DNA from: Bacteroidales bacterium
Lineage (GTDB): Bacteria; Bacteroidota; Bacteroidia; Bacteroidales; M50B96
DNA: 49,150 nt
NCBI GenBank assembly: GCA_021740905.1
Contig: JAIOYV010000052.1
Coordinates: 1-49,150, forward strand
Direction: 5' to 3'
The position numbers and the translations under genes are program-made. The first letter of the stretch is position 1, and each line of letters starts with the position of its first letter. Of this stretch, positions 38,401 through 47,934 are shown piece by piece. The notes under the pieces are model-generated. The model searched no databases and was not told where the DNA came from. It was given only the letters and a program-made list of their open reading frames with translations.

Positions 38401-38417
38401 GTCAGGAGTTCCGAAAC

Positions 38418-41400
38418 TCAATGAATTACAAGCTTACTCGTTTTACATCCCCCTTTGATACATATTTCAATAACATATATCCCGCTTTGAATATGCCCGA
38501 TATTTAGTTGCCATATAGGGTTGTTGATATCGAAAAATATAATTTCAGAAATTATTTCCTGACCTAAAGGATTATAAATCGAAATAGTGGATTCCTCTTC
38601 AAATACATCCAACATTTCGATATGGAGGATGTCGGTTGCAGGGTTTGGATATAGCCTGATGTTTTCAAAAACGATATCCTTTCGGAGGATGTTGGTCGAA
38701 TCGGGTGTTGGGTACATTTCATACCACGAAGGACTACCATCGGGGTAGCGGCCATACGAATAATTAACGGTTTGTGCCCCGAAAGAAATCGAGTCGAGGA
38801 TCAGTGTATCGCTGCCGATTATTTGCACCAGGGCAATTTGCTCTCCTTCTATGTTCAGCCTAAAATTGAGGTGTAGGATGCCTTGTTCCACCAAATCATC
38901 GGCCCAAAACAAAATATGACCGTCAGGATCAACCTGGGTAGAGTCGGGATAAAGGTTTGGGATTTGCCATTTGGCGGGGTTTTCAAAATCATCGGTCAGG
39001 TAAAGGCCGGCGATGTTTATGGGGCAATTGCAATTGTTGTTATAGTAGAGTTCAACCCAATCGTCGTGCTCGTTGTGATTATCGGCAAGCACCATCGAAT
39101 TGCCAGCCATAAATTCATTGATGACCAAACCAGATACAATTTCTTTTGAGCTATTTTGAAAACCGGGAGTTCCTTTTGGCACATAACTTTCGTGCCAGTT
39201 TATATGTTTCGTATTGTCCATGTTGGGCAGGGTGAGCTCCAAAGAGCTGCCACCTCCGTTTGCCTGAGTGGGCCAGGGAGAATAGCCAGAGTAGGAGAGG
39301 GCGTTTATCAGGTTCCTGTCGGCATCGAACAATTTGAGCTGCTCGTTGGCATCGAGGCCAAATTTAAAATCGCCCACAAATTTTTCCATGACCGGAAACT
39401 GCTGTTGAAAAGCATGACTATTGTTGCAGACACAAAGAAATTCGTGTGCGGCAATTATAGTCCCTTCAGGAAAAATAAACCGGTTCTCATAATTGTTGTC
39501 CATGAAAAGCCAGTTGGAGATGTCAATTTCAAAAAAGTGTGGATTGTATATTTCGATCCAATCGCCCGAAAAAAACTGGGGGGCTGAATTGTAATTAATC
39601 TCGTTTATGATGGCCGGGTTTATTGCTGTTACACCGAAAGTATAATACGCCCCCATATCGGCAATTGTCCCATCCGGGTCGGCAGGACTGGTGGGGTCGC
39701 CAGCATTGATGCAGGGCGAATTATCTTGAAGTTCGAAGTTGCCAACCCCGGCGTTTTTAAACCAAGGGTCCGCCAATAAATTTTCGTTGCCCGTCAGTTC
39801 ATCGGTGTTCGATAGCGAATAGGAAACCAAGGTAGTTGAATGTTTATCGGTCCAAATAGGTTTGGAGCGGGAATTTGCCAAAATTGAGTTTTTCACCTGC
39901 GCGCTTCCTCCGCCACGGCCCAGGTTTTTCTCGAAACAGGCCACCGGATAATCGTTGTTGTAAAAAGTGTTCTGATCGACCATGGCAAACGAACTGCTGT
40001 CTTTTATGCCCAGCCCCTGTGCGCAATTCACAATCAGGTTGCGCCGGACCAGGGCCGTTGATGCCTGCCCAACGGATATGGCCTTGTCGGTACAATTGAT
40101 TATTTCGTTGCCTTCGATCAAAACATCCGAACAGTTTTCGCCAAGGTCGATACCGTCAGAATTGCTCCCAAACAGACTGTAGATTTTGTTGCTACGGATG
40201 ATGCCATTTTCAATTTGGTCGAAGTCGATGGCATCGGTGTCTTCGGCCTCGTTGCCTTTCAACACACAATTTTCGACCATCGCCGAACCAGCATATTTTA
40301 TATTGATGATGTCGCCCGTAAGCTGAGTTGTGAGTGTGCAATTTCTGATTATCGTACTTCCATATTCTGTGTAAATGGGATGATAAGCATCCGTAATTTT
40401 GACATTGTCAAGAACGATATTTGAGTTATATCCCGACACGGCGGCTTTATGTGTTTTTGGATCGAAACCAAAAGAAGTATTTTCTATGCTGATATTCGAT
40501 AAACGGGAGGTATCGGTGGAGTTGTGGAAACACATCGCGCCCCAACGTGGCCCGGTATTGTAATTGGGCACACGGGCATTGGGGGCGGGGTTGGCTCTTA
40601 TCGTGACAGGATTGTTCTCCAAGCCTTCAGCCATAATATTTCCATGTACGATAATGTTCGACCGATCGGCCATCAGGATTTTCACGCCCGGTTCAAGGGT
40701 CAAAGTGGCGAACGAATCGACCACCAAATCGCTTTGCGCGAAATAGGGGCTTTGCGCTTGTGTTAAAATTGTATCGTTTGAAATATGGGCTGGCAAGATT
40801 TTTTGGGTTGTATCGCTTTCAAAAATGGGGACTAAAACCGTATCGTTTGTAAGTATAAGCTGAATGGTTTCGCTCTGCGATATTCCCTGCCAGCCTCCGC
40901 ATTTGAAGCCAAAATTTGGGGTTGCCCGGATATGTATTGGAACATCGGCAAAGTAAATCCCTGAAAAAAGAGAATCTGAAATAGGCACATTATTTATAAA
41001 AATACGTCCTGTGTCGCTTGCCGGGATTTTGATGTTTACACGAAAAGTATCGACCAGCCCAAACCGTTCCATGATGTGGCGGCGCACCTCGATGGGCCGG
41101 CATTGGGTATATTGGCGCATGTCTTCGACGTTGATATTCCAAGCCATCATCGAAGGGATGGCCATGGGGTCGTTGTCCCAACGGGTGATGTGCCGGGGCA
41201 TTTGAGGGCTTAATAGGTTTTTCAAACTATCAATCACTGCAATCACCCTTGAAGGCTCAAAAATGGTATTGAGGCAGGAGGCTGATCGCTGGATAAACTC
41301 CTCGCGGAATTCGGGGTTGTCGCATAGTTTCCGGAAAACGAGGGTCGACCAGTCGGGCAGGCCGCTGTAGTTGGTCGATATTTTCTGGAGGGTGTTCCCG

Positions 41401-43007
41401 GCGCACGTGTCGCTACCGTTTCGGCCAAACGAATGTTCGAGGTCGAAAAGCATCCACCGCCATTTGCCATCGGGCGATTTTTCCTTCCAGTATTTGTTGT
41501 TGAGGTCGGCCAGCCAATAGCCCATGTACATCTTCACGATTTTGTAATTGATGTACTCGTTTATGTCGATCTGCGATTTCAGGTATCCGTAATTATCAGA
41601 ATCGGAGATGTCGTTGTTTTCGATAAAGCTCGTCAGTGCCAGATAGTCCCCGGCATCGCCTTCATTGACTTCGGCATTGTTTTCCAGAATATCCACATTG
41701 TCGGGGCGTACAGCATGGTTGTCGGCCAGGTAATTTTCGTTCATCTTTTCGCGGATGTTGTAAATGCCCCAATATTCGCCATTCACAAACACCACCGATG
41801 GCTGGTATGCCTGGTAGTCGATGTCCATTTTTCCCGCCACAAGGCTGGTCACCATGCCATCGAGAAACAGGGTGCTACCGTTGTCGTTGCCGCCGTTGCG
41901 GAGCACCATGTTTTTGAAATTGTAGATTTCTTTATCCGAAAACAGTTGGTGCTCGATGGCATCGAAACCATATTTGTTTTTCAGGGTGATGGACATGGGT
42001 TTTTGTTTCAATTGATAAATGGTGGAGCCAAACAACTGCATCCCGGCATTTACAGCAAAGCCCCTGTTGCCCTGTGTATCGAAATATTCGATGCTGATGG
42101 GGATTTCGCGGTTTTTCAAACTGTTCTGAAAAAGGCCAAAGTCGTAGCTCCACAAATTGCCATACTCTGTAGAAACCGAAACCACAGGCAGATTGCTGTT
42201 TTCATCGATAAAATAACTTTGGGTGATTATTGGGCTGGGCAACTTGCCGGGTTCAATTGCCCTGGCTTTTATCACTTTTGTGTAGTTTATGTTGATGAGC
42301 GAAGAATAGGGAATGGAATTCGTAGTGGGTTTCGAACCATCGGTGGTATAATAAATTGTAGCTGCCGAAGATGGATGGCTCAAACCGAGGCTAACCGATC
42401 CAACATAAAATCCGCCATCAACAGAAAAGGCAGGGGGAGCTATTTCGTAATACACATCAGCATGAACCAAAGAGTTTGGCTGTCCGGGAGTTGGCTCGCC
42501 AAAATATACCCAAGAAGTTACATCGTTTGGGTTACGGCCAAAAGAAACATCGGCGTTCTGCATCCCAAAGATGATGCTGTCGCTGGTATTTCCTTCGGGA
42601 TCGAAGAGGCCAATTTCTTCGCCATCGGCACTCAGCTTAAAATTTAGGTGATATTCGGAAATAGTAATGGTGGTTGAATCGGTAAAATAAATGACATCCG
42701 ATTGCCCGGGGACCTTGTTTTTTCCATCGGCCCAAAACAATTGGTATTGGCCGGGTTCAAGGATTACTCCTGCCGGGATTGTCCATTTGTTTGGGGTTTT
42801 CAAATCATCAGAAATAAAATACCCGCTAATATCAACGGCACTGGTTCCTGAATTGTGTAGCTCGATCCAGTCGGAGTTTTCCAGATAATCGCTCGTTTCC
42901 ACATTAGTTGAAATGTTGGAGGCCAGGAATTCGGAGATCATAACCTGCCCGGAGGCAAGCCTGGCCATCAACAGAAAAAATAATATGAGATGGAATTTAG
43001 CTTTCAT
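38418..43007 (-). CDS. CotH-kinase-like T9SS protein with lamin-tail and beta-helix domains (1529 aa)
   Basis: Starts at ATG 43007; the TTG one codon earlier is not used. Signal peptide 1-20. Domains in order: a lamin-tail domain (20-160, MISEFLASN..WIELHN), a chitobiase C-terminal-like beta-sandwich (195-270, IYYTTDGSKPT) and a CotH-like kinase domain (~275-600). The kinase domain has the landmarks IYNIREKMNENYL (~415-425) and WRWMLFDLEHSFG (~519-530), which match the CotH metal-binding region. A linker domain, a right-handed beta-helix (~740-1120, with NNIxLDN-like coils), two more lamin-tail domains (1136-1290, 1296-1430) and a Por tail (1448-1529, YPNPATDILHI) complete the protein. CotH-type kinases phosphorylate secreted proteins, so a neighbouring surface protein is a plausible but unproven substrate. 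Confidence 0.88.
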   Translation of the reverse strand: MKAKFHLILFFLLMARLASGQVMISEFLASNISTNVETSDYLENSDWIELHNSGTSAVDISGYFISDDLKTPNKWTIPAGVILEPGQYQLFWADGKNKVPGQSDVIYFTDSTTITISEYHLNFKLSADGEEIGLFDPEGNTSDSIIFGMQNADVSFGRNPNDVTSWVYFGEPTPGQPNSLVHADVYYEIAPPAFSVDGGFYVGSVSLGLSHPSSAATIYYTTDGSKPTTNSIPYSSLININYTKVIKARAIEPGKLPSPIITQSYFIDENSNLPVVSVSTEYGNLWSYDFGLFQNSLKNREIPISIEYFDTQGNRGFAVNAGMQLFGSTIYQLKQKPMSITLKNKYGFDAIEHQLFSDKEIYNFKNMVLRNGGNDNGSTLFLDGMVTSLVAGKMDIDYQAYQPSVVFVNGEYWGIYNIREKMNENYLADNHAVRPDNVDILENNAEVNEGDAGDYLALTSFIENNDISDSDNYGYLKSQIDINEYINYKIVKMYMGYWLADLNNKYWKEKSPDGKWRWMLFDLEHSFGRNGSDTCAGNTLQKISTNYSGLPDWSTLVFRKLCDNPEFREEFIQRSASCLNTIFEPSRVIAVIDSLKNLLSPQMPRHITRWDNDPMAIPSMMAWNINVEDMRQYTQCRPIEVRRHIMERFGLVDTFRVNIKIPASDTGRIFINNVPISDSLFSGIYFADVPIHIRATPNFGFKCGGWQGISQSETIQLILTNDTVLVPIFESDTTQKILPAHISNDTILTQAQSPYFAQSDLVVDSFATLTLEPGVKILMADRSNIIVHGNIMAEGLENNPVTIRANPAPNARVPNYNTGPRWGAMCFHNSTDTSRLSNISIENTSFGFDPKTHKAAVSGYNSNIVLDNVKITDAYHPIYTEYGSTIIRNCTLTTQLTGDIINIKYAGSAMVENCVLKGNEAEDTDAIDFDQIENGIIRSNKIYSLFGSNSDGIDLGENCSDVLIEGNEIINCTDKAISVGQASTALVRRNLIVNCAQGLGIKDSSSFAMVDQNTFYNNDYPVACFEKNLGRGGGSAQVKNSILANSRSKPIWTDKHSTTLVSYSLSNTDELTGNENLLADPWFKNAGVGNFELQDNSPCINAGDPTSPADPDGTIADMGAYYTFGVTAINPAIINEINYNSAPQFFSGDWIEIYNPHFFEIDISNWLFMDNNYENRFIFPEGTIIAAHEFLCVCNNSHAFQQQFPVMEKFVGDFKFGLDANEQLKLFDADRNLINALSYSGYSPWPTQANGGGSSLELTLPNMDNTKHINWHESYVPKGTPGFQNSSKEIVSGLVINEFMAGNSMVLADNHNEHDDWVELYYNNNCNCPINIAGLYLTDDFENPAKWQIPNLYPDSTQVDPDGHILFWADDLVEQGILHLNFRLNIEGEQIALVQIIGSDTLILDSISFGAQTVNYSYGRYPDGSPSWYEMYPTPDSTNILRKDIVFENIRLYPNPATDILHIEMLDVFEEESTISIYNPLGQEIISEIIFFDINNPIWQLNIGHIQSGIYVIEICIKGGCKTSKLVIH

Positions 43008-43020
43008 CAAAAAAGATTTT

Positions 43021-43071
43021 TATCATCGAATTAAACGAATTGAACAGATTTGTACATGCCTTTGGCATGTC
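43021..43071. repeat. Palindromic-repeat family, copy B (arm plus palindrome)
   Basis: Arm TATCATCGAATTAAACGAA, a short spacer, then the palindrome ACATGCC-TTT-GGCATGT (43054-43070). It lies between the CotH start and the end of the first SBBP gene. The palindrome equals that of copy C in the opposite orientation. Confidence 0.8.
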
Positions 43072-43081
43072 AACTTTAAAC

Positions 43082-44812
43082 CTACTGTTTTATAATTTTT
43101 CTTACCGCCATTCCGTCTTTGGTAATTACCTTTACAAGATAAATACCGGCCATTAGGTTTCTTATATCGAGATGGATTTCGCTCTGCGGCTTTCTTTGTT
43201 TTGGAAAGGAATAATGACGGATCATCGCCCCCTGCACCGAATAAACAAATACTTCTTCAATACCTTCGCCTTTTACCGAGAAAAAACCACTGCCGGGATT
43301 AGGGTAAACTTCAAACGGAAAAGCGGAAGAAATATCTTCAATTCCGAAATACTCATCGGTGAGTTGGGCAATAAAAACATTTGAGTGCCGCCAATGAAAG
43401 ACAGGGCCGAAATGAATCTCCAATGTTCCTGTATCACTTTCATTGAAGAGTATGAAATTGTCAAAATAAAGTGTGTCGCTTTCGTAAGCACCCAATAGGT
43501 ATAAATCACCATCGTTAAATGGGACAATACATGCAGCTTTATCTGTGAGAGTCCCCCCATATCTCCTAACCCACTCTTCTTCTCCAAAAGAATTATATTT
43601 AACCAGAAATATTTTATGGTAATATCTTCCATCTACCTTCTCCACAGTAAAAGTATCCGTTTCGAAACTTATCTTTTCACCCATAAAATATCCAGTTGCA
43701 TAAACTGCATTATCGCTGTCGGTCTTAATATCGGTACAAACATTATCACGACCTAAGTCATGTTCTTTTCTCCATTCGAGGGTTAGTTCGCTATTAAGTT
43801 TTATAATTGAAAAGTCTCTCACATAGGCAGGACCATCCTTTAAAAAATAAAGGCTAACATAAAAATCATTACTTTTATTTGATGTCAAGGCGACCCCTAT
43901 CACACACCTATTGTCGCTATATCCTCTCATGTAATTTCCGAAATGGTCAAACTTTGCGACAAAGGCTGTTTGCCAATAGCGGATAGTGGTACCAATCGTA
44001 TCGATGTTATTGTTTAATAATGAATCGGGGCCAAATTGAATGTAAGACCCACCATGCATACCATTGGAACTGCCTTTAAAAGTCCCGGCAATAGCTACGT
44101 TTCCATCTTTATCAATTGCAATGTCGTTTGAATAGGCAGTCGAAATTGTGTCGTCGATTTGGGAAACAACAACCCAATCAATATCTCCAAAGCTTGTGAA
44201 TTTGGCTATGAATAAATCAGAAACACTCAAACTTTTGCTTTTCTGAATAGTCTCGAATTGTATTGTATCACTTTCAAAATCGCCGGTGATATACACATTC
44301 CCGATTTTGTCGGCAATAACCGATCTAGCAAAGTCAGTATTGTTGCCGCCAGCACTTTTTGCCCATATTACTTCACCTATTGGATTCAATTTTGCCAAGA
44401 AAATATCGTTGGAACCATTGCTAATTAGTTGCGTTGATCCGAATGAAATTGCTTGGCTTTTGAAATGCCCTGTCAAGTATATGTTGTCATCGGTGTCGAC
44501 ACACAGCCCTGTTGCCACATCTTCGCCCGTGTTGCCGAGCCGCTTTGCCCAGAGAATACTTCCTTGTGGCGAATATTTGACCAGCAAAATATCGATCTGC
44601 CCTGCGTTGGTGAGGGTTGTATTTCCACAAAGCACAGTTTGACTTTCGAAGGTGCCGGCCACGTAAAGATTCCCTTGCGAATCGAGAGCTGCCTCCACAG
44701 CCGTTTCTGCCCCATTAAAGCCGCCAATCCCATCCGCCCATGCACAGCCAAACTCCTGCGATAATCCCAGGAAGGGCAAGACCAGAAAACTTATGAATAA
44801 TAATTGTTTCAT
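43082..44812 (-). CDS. SBBP beta-propeller T9SS protein 1 (576 aa)
   Basis: Signal peptide MKQLLFISFLVLPFLGLSQ, then about six SBBP (seven-bladed-propeller-like) repeats (20-490). Their units follow the pattern DxxGNxYVAGTFES, then ILLVKYSPQGSILWAKR. A Por secretion tail (about 495-576) begins FEVYPNPGSGFFSV and ends with a VRKIIKQ basic patch. The size and plan are the same as in the neighbour at 45028, and the two clearly come from a tandem duplication. Expected to be a T9SS-exported surface protein of unknown ligand. A -7 element lies 29 bases upstream of the ATG. Confidence 0.87.
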   Translation of the reverse strand: MKQLLFISFLVLPFLGLSQEFGCAWADGIGGFNGAETAVEAALDSQGNLYVAGTFESQTVLCGNTTLTNAGQIDILLVKYSPQGSILWAKRLGNTGEDVATGLCVDTDDNIYLTGHFKSQAISFGSTQLISNGSNDIFLAKLNPIGEVIWAKSAGGNNTDFARSVIADKIGNVYITGDFESDTIQFETIQKSKSLSVSDLFIAKFTSFGDIDWVVVSQIDDTISTAYSNDIAIDKDGNVAIAGTFKGSSNGMHGGSYIQFGPDSLLNNNIDTIGTTIRYWQTAFVAKFDHFGNYMRGYSDNRCVIGVALTSNKSNDFYVSLYFLKDGPAYVRDFSIIKLNSELTLEWRKEHDLGRDNVCTDIKTDSDNAVYATGYFMGEKISFETDTFTVEKVDGRYYHKIFLVKYNSFGEEEWVRRYGGTLTDKAACIVPFNDGDLYLLGAYESDTLYFDNFILFNESDTGTLEIHFGPVFHWRHSNVFIAQLTDEYFGIEDISSAFPFEVYPNPGSGFFSVKGEGIEEVFVYSVQGAMIRHYSFPKQRKPQSEIHLDIRNLMAGIYLVKVITKDGMAVRKIIKQ

Positions 44813-44840
44813 TGTTCAATAGGTAAAGGTTTTTGAATTT

Positions 44841-44848
44841 CAAAGATA
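44841..44848 (-). promoter_or_regulatory. -7 element of SBBP gene 1
   Basis: Minus-strand TATCTTTG, a perfect TAnnTTTG, 28 bases before the ATG. The expected -33 region falls in repeat copy C, whose arm starts at 44870. Confidence 0.5.
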
Positions 44849-44869
44849 ATGAAAGCCACAATATCTTTT

Positions 44870-44973
44870 TATCATCGAATTAAACGAATTAAATAGCCTG
44901 CCCCTACATTTATTCGGGGGATTATGACATGCCAAAGGCATGTACAATTCGATTAATTCGATCAATTCGATGA
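44870..44973. repeat. Palindromic-repeat family, full copy C (~104 bp)
   Basis: Left arm TATCATCGAATTAAACGAA (44870-44888), then a CCCC..GGGG mini-hairpin. The palindrome ACATGCC-AAA-GGCATGT (44927-44943) follows, then an inverted right arm (44946-44973) whose reverse complement begins TCATCGAATTGATCGAATT. The inverted arms and the central palindrome make it MITE-like or BIME-like. It separates the two SBBP genes. Confidence 0.85.
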
Positions 44974-45027
44974 GTACTTTTTTTATAGATATTTCTTTTG
45001 GATTCATACAAACAAAGCCTATTATTC

Positions 45028-46758
45028 CTATTGTTTTATAATTTCCCTTACTGCTGTTCCGTCTTTTGAAACTACTTTTACAAGATAGATCCCGGCCACC
45101 TGATTTCTTATATTAATATGGATGGTATTTGTCGGATTATCTTGCTTCGAGTAGTTGATGGTCTGGACCTTCTTTCCATCAATAGAAAAAACAGAAATCT
45201 CGGTTATCCCTTCTCCCATTACAGAAAAGGAACCATGATTTGGGTTCGGATAAATCTTAAATGAAATATCCGAACCATTTTCTCCCATCCCATTGTAATT
45301 TTCGGTGTAGCGGGCTACAAAAACATTTGAGTGTCGCCAAAACCAGTTGGGCATTACATGTACATGGAAGGAACCTGTATCGCTTTCGTTTCGGAGCATT
45401 TTATCGCCCAGGTATAGCGAATCGCTTTCGTAATTCCCGATCAGGTATAATTCAGCATCGGATATGGGCAAAACACTTGCGGCTCTATCTGAAATACTGC
45501 CACCAAACTGTTCCACTTTTTCGTAGTTTCCATCGGTGTCGAACTTCAACAGAAACAGATCATAATAATGGTGTCCTCCATTATTCTCGATACGTAGTGT
45601 GTCCGTTTGAAAAACCATTTGCTGCGATGAAAAATATCCGGTAGCATATATTTTATTGTTGAAAGCTTTAAGGTCGGTACAGGAAGTATAGCCCCCTTCG
45701 TGGTCGTTGCGCCACTGAAAATCGAGGTTAGCATTCAGCTTAACAATTGAGAAGGCGCCATAAGGGAGGGAAATCATAATGCCACCTTCGTAGAAAAATG
45801 AGGCATAAATATTATTATTTTGATCGGCAGCAAGACTCACCGATTCGCTTTTTAGGCTGTCGCTGTATCCTGTAAGGAAATCTCCATTTAGGTCGAACTT
45901 GGCTACCATGGCGGTGGGGTAGTAATAATTGATGCCGTTGTAGTTGTCGTAGTTTTTATTGGTTATGGTACCACTGCCAAAGCGGAGGTAGTTTCCTCCG
46001 GCCGCTCCCTGTGCGCTATCTTCGAAGGATCCTGCCAGGATTAATGTATTGTTGTTGTCGATAATAATATCTGCCGCTGTGGATCGGGAGGTAATATGGT
46101 CAAGCTCCGATTGTTTCGCCCATTGGATATTTCCATCCGTTGATAATTTGACGATAAAAATATCAGACATGCCTGTGCTGCGGTTTATCGTGATGGTGTC
46201 GAAACTGATGGAGTTACTGGTAAAATCCCCAGTGATGTATATGCTGCCGGCATTGTCGGAAGCAATCCCCCGTCCGTAATCCGTACCATTACCGCCAAAA
46301 CTCTTGGCCCATATTGGCTCGCCTGTCGGATTTAGCTTTGCCACAAAAATGTCTTTGTCACCAGCACTCAAAAGTTGGGTCGTTCCAAACGAAAGGGTCT
46401 GACTATTGAAATATCCGGTAATGTAGATGTTGTCGTTTTGGTCAATACAAATTCCGGTTATATATTCTGCACTCTGACTGCCAAAACTTTTGGCCCAAAG
46501 AATGTTGCCTTGTGAGGAATATTTTACCACCAGGATATCCACCTGACCGCTATTGGTTAGGTTGGCCGTACCGCAAGTAAGGCTCTGGCTTTCGAACGTG
46601 CCAGCCACAATAATGTTTCCGTTTGAATCGAGCATTGCATCTACGGCTTTATCGGGACCGTTGAAGCCTCCAAACCCGTTGGCCCACAACCAGCCGGGCT
46701 GCTGTGAAAAGCCTGTGAGGGGCAAGATCAGCAGGCTTAAGAAAAGAATGTTTTTCAT
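45028..46758 (-). CDS. SBBP beta-propeller T9SS protein 2 (576 aa), tandem paralogue
   Basis: The ATG at 46758 begins the signal peptide MKNILFLSLLILPLTGFSQ; a further-upstream in-frame start adds 24 residues with no role. From that ATG it has exactly the 576 aa of its neighbour, with the same order: SBBP repeats (DSNGNIIVAGTFES, then DILVVKYSSQGNILWAKS) and a Por tail (FKIYPNPNHGSFSV, ending VREIIKQ). The two proteins match in long blocks over their full length, so the duplication is clear but not recent at every site. It is separated from copy 1 by repeat copy C, so they may be transcribed independently. Confidence 0.87.
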   Translation of the reverse strand: MKNILFLSLLILPLTGFSQQPGWLWANGFGGFNGPDKAVDAMLDSNGNIIVAGTFESQSLTCGTANLTNSGQVDILVVKYSSQGNILWAKSFGSQSAEYITGICIDQNDNIYITGYFNSQTLSFGTTQLLSAGDKDIFVAKLNPTGEPIWAKSFGGNGTDYGRGIASDNAGSIYITGDFTSNSISFDTITINRSTGMSDIFIVKLSTDGNIQWAKQSELDHITSRSTAADIIIDNNNTLILAGSFEDSAQGAAGGNYLRFGSGTITNKNYDNYNGINYYYPTAMVAKFDLNGDFLTGYSDSLKSESVSLAADQNNNIYASFFYEGGIMISLPYGAFSIVKLNANLDFQWRNDHEGGYTSCTDLKAFNNKIYATGYFSSQQMVFQTDTLRIENNGGHHYYDLFLLKFDTDGNYEKVEQFGGSISDRAASVLPISDAELYLIGNYESDSLYLGDKMLRNESDTGSFHVHVMPNWFWRHSNVFVARYTENYNGMGENGSDISFKIYPNPNHGSFSVMGEGITEISVFSIDGKKVQTINYSKQDNPTNTIHINIRNQVAGIYLVKVVSKDGTAVREIIKQ

Positions 46759-46875
46759 TTCAATTTTGATTAAGTTCTGTATTTGGGTTTTCAATTCAGT
46801 AAGATAAAAATACGGGCCGTTTGGTTGCATGCTGCATGATCAAAGTTTTTGGGGTGTACGACAAAATCCATTTTT

Positions 46876-47496
46876 CTATCCCATTTTATACTCCGGAAAA
46901 ACCTCCACAAGCACATCCCTTATAGAAGGATAAGTCCTGCCCAGGATTTCAGGGATCCGGCTTTTATCGACAAACCCGGCTTGCGTGATATTTTCCTCCT
47001 GCTGGGGCTTGGGTGTTTCATCCCCCTCATATTCGAACTCGAACCAATATGTTTTTTTCAGGATGAATTTTTCTTTTAGCCAATAGGTGTGATACATGGG
47101 TTGGAGTCCCCGTCTCATACGAATGTCAGAAACGCCACACTCCTCCTCAATTTCTCGGATGGCCGCTTCGAGGGGGTTTTCAGGCTTATCGATTTTCCCT
47201 TTGGGCAAATCCCACACCCCTAACCTTTCGATCACTAAGAAAGTACCATCCGGTTTTTTCACCAGGCCACCTGCCGCTTCGACAGAACGGAACGATTCCT
47301 TAATATCATCAAGGATTTTTTCAGGGTCCGGGTTTTCAATCAAAGCAGTTTCAAATTCGGAAGAAGCTTCAAAACCAAGCACAAAATCTTTTAAGCCCGA
47401 TCTCCCATCGAAGACTATTGTTTTGCTCGTCAGCTCTGGAAACTCCCCTGGCTTGGCAATTCGTAAAACCCTGTCGAAAAAGTAGATGTGGATCAT
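46876..47496 (-). CDS. Nudix hydrolase
   Basis: Hydrolyses a nucleoside-diphosphate-linked substrate; the substrate is unknown. It is 206 aa from ATG 47496; the TTG nine codons upstream is rejected. The Nudix box at about residues 100-122 is perfect: GKIDKPE, then seven residues, then REIEEECGV, with all metal-binding glutamates. The ~75-residue N-terminal part (MIHIYFFDRVLRI) is an extra domain seen in Bacteroidota Nudix proteins, and VWDLPKGK leads into the box. It has no signal peptide, so it is cytosolic and functionally separate from the surface proteins around it. Confidence 0.92.
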   Translation of the reverse strand: MIHIYFFDRVLRIAKPGEFPELTSKTIVFDGRSGLKDFVLGFEASSEFETALIENPDPEKILDDIKESFRSVEAAGGLVKKPDGTFLVIERLGVWDLPKGKIDKPENPLEAAIREIEEECGVSDIRMRRGLQPMYHTYWLKEKFILKKTYWFEFEYEGDETPKPQQEENITQAGFVDKSRIPEILGRTYPSIRDVLVEVFPEYKMG

Positions 47497-47538
47497 ATTT
47501 GCTATTTTTAAAATCAAGCGCAAGATAGTGAAACCTTT

Positions 47539-47660
47539 GGTCGGTTATAACTGAACAAAATCAGCGATTTTCAGCGCAAACCTGTGTCAGGTTATTTTTT
47601 TGACGCCGATATTCTTTTTTTCGACGCTGATCTTCGCCGAAGAGCGCGGATGCTTTTTTT
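47539..47660. repeat. Direct intergenic repeat, copy D1
   Basis: About 120 bases opening GGTCGGTTATAACTG, containing TTTTCAGCGCAAACC, GACGC(C/T)GAT units and AGCGCGGATGC. It is repeated in D2 with perhaps one difference in every four or five bases. It lies outside any gene, upstream of the Nudix gene. Confidence 0.8.
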
Positions 47661-47724
47661 GAATCCGCCACACACACCTGCACCATTTTCTGGTAGGGAA
47701 AGGGTGGCGGGGAATGGTTCTGGT

Positions 47725-47746
47725 GAGACGCGATGAATTGCGTCTC
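47725..47746. repeat. Small hairpin between D1 and D2
   Basis: GAGACGC and GCGTCTC separated by 8 bases, a perfect 7-bp stem. I recall short hairpins of this form in Bacteroidota intergenic regions; its role is unknown. Confidence 0.6.
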
Positions 47747-47785
47747 TACTATCCCGCACTCCGACTTTCTGCACAGAGGCATCCA

Positions 47786-47816
47786 CCGAGGGTTTCGCTC
47801 GAAGCGAAGCCCTCGG
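47786..47816. repeat. 14-bp stem hairpin at the edge of D2
   Basis: CCGAGGGTTTCGCT pairs with AGCGAAGCCCTCGG through one G-T wobble, with a 3-base loop. Its right arm runs into the first bases of repeat D2. There is no T-run, so it is not a standard terminator. Confidence 0.75.
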
Positions 47817-47934
47817 TCGGTCATAACTGGACAAAATCCGCGCTTTTCAGCGCAAACCCGCGACAGGTCATTTTTTATGACGCTGATCTTTTTGCTGACG
47901 CTGATCTTCGCGGAAAAGCGCGGAGGCTTCTTTT
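47815..47934. repeat. Direct intergenic repeat, copy D2
   Basis: About 120 bases opening GGTCGGTCATAACTGG and aligning over its length with D1 (same CAGCGCAAACC, GACGCTGAT and AGCGCGGAGGC landmarks). The copies start 276 bases apart, on the same strand. Confidence 0.8.

Noticed and set aside
41433-42647. A 404-codon plus-strand open frame opposite the CotH gene
   Set aside because: It is antisense to a long gene with clear CotH and lamin-tail motifs, and its own sequence has no family features.
47539-47934. CRISPR or tRNA cluster in the repeat-rich intergenic region
   Set aside because: Only two long diverged repeats and simple hairpins; no regular spacers and no cloverleaf.
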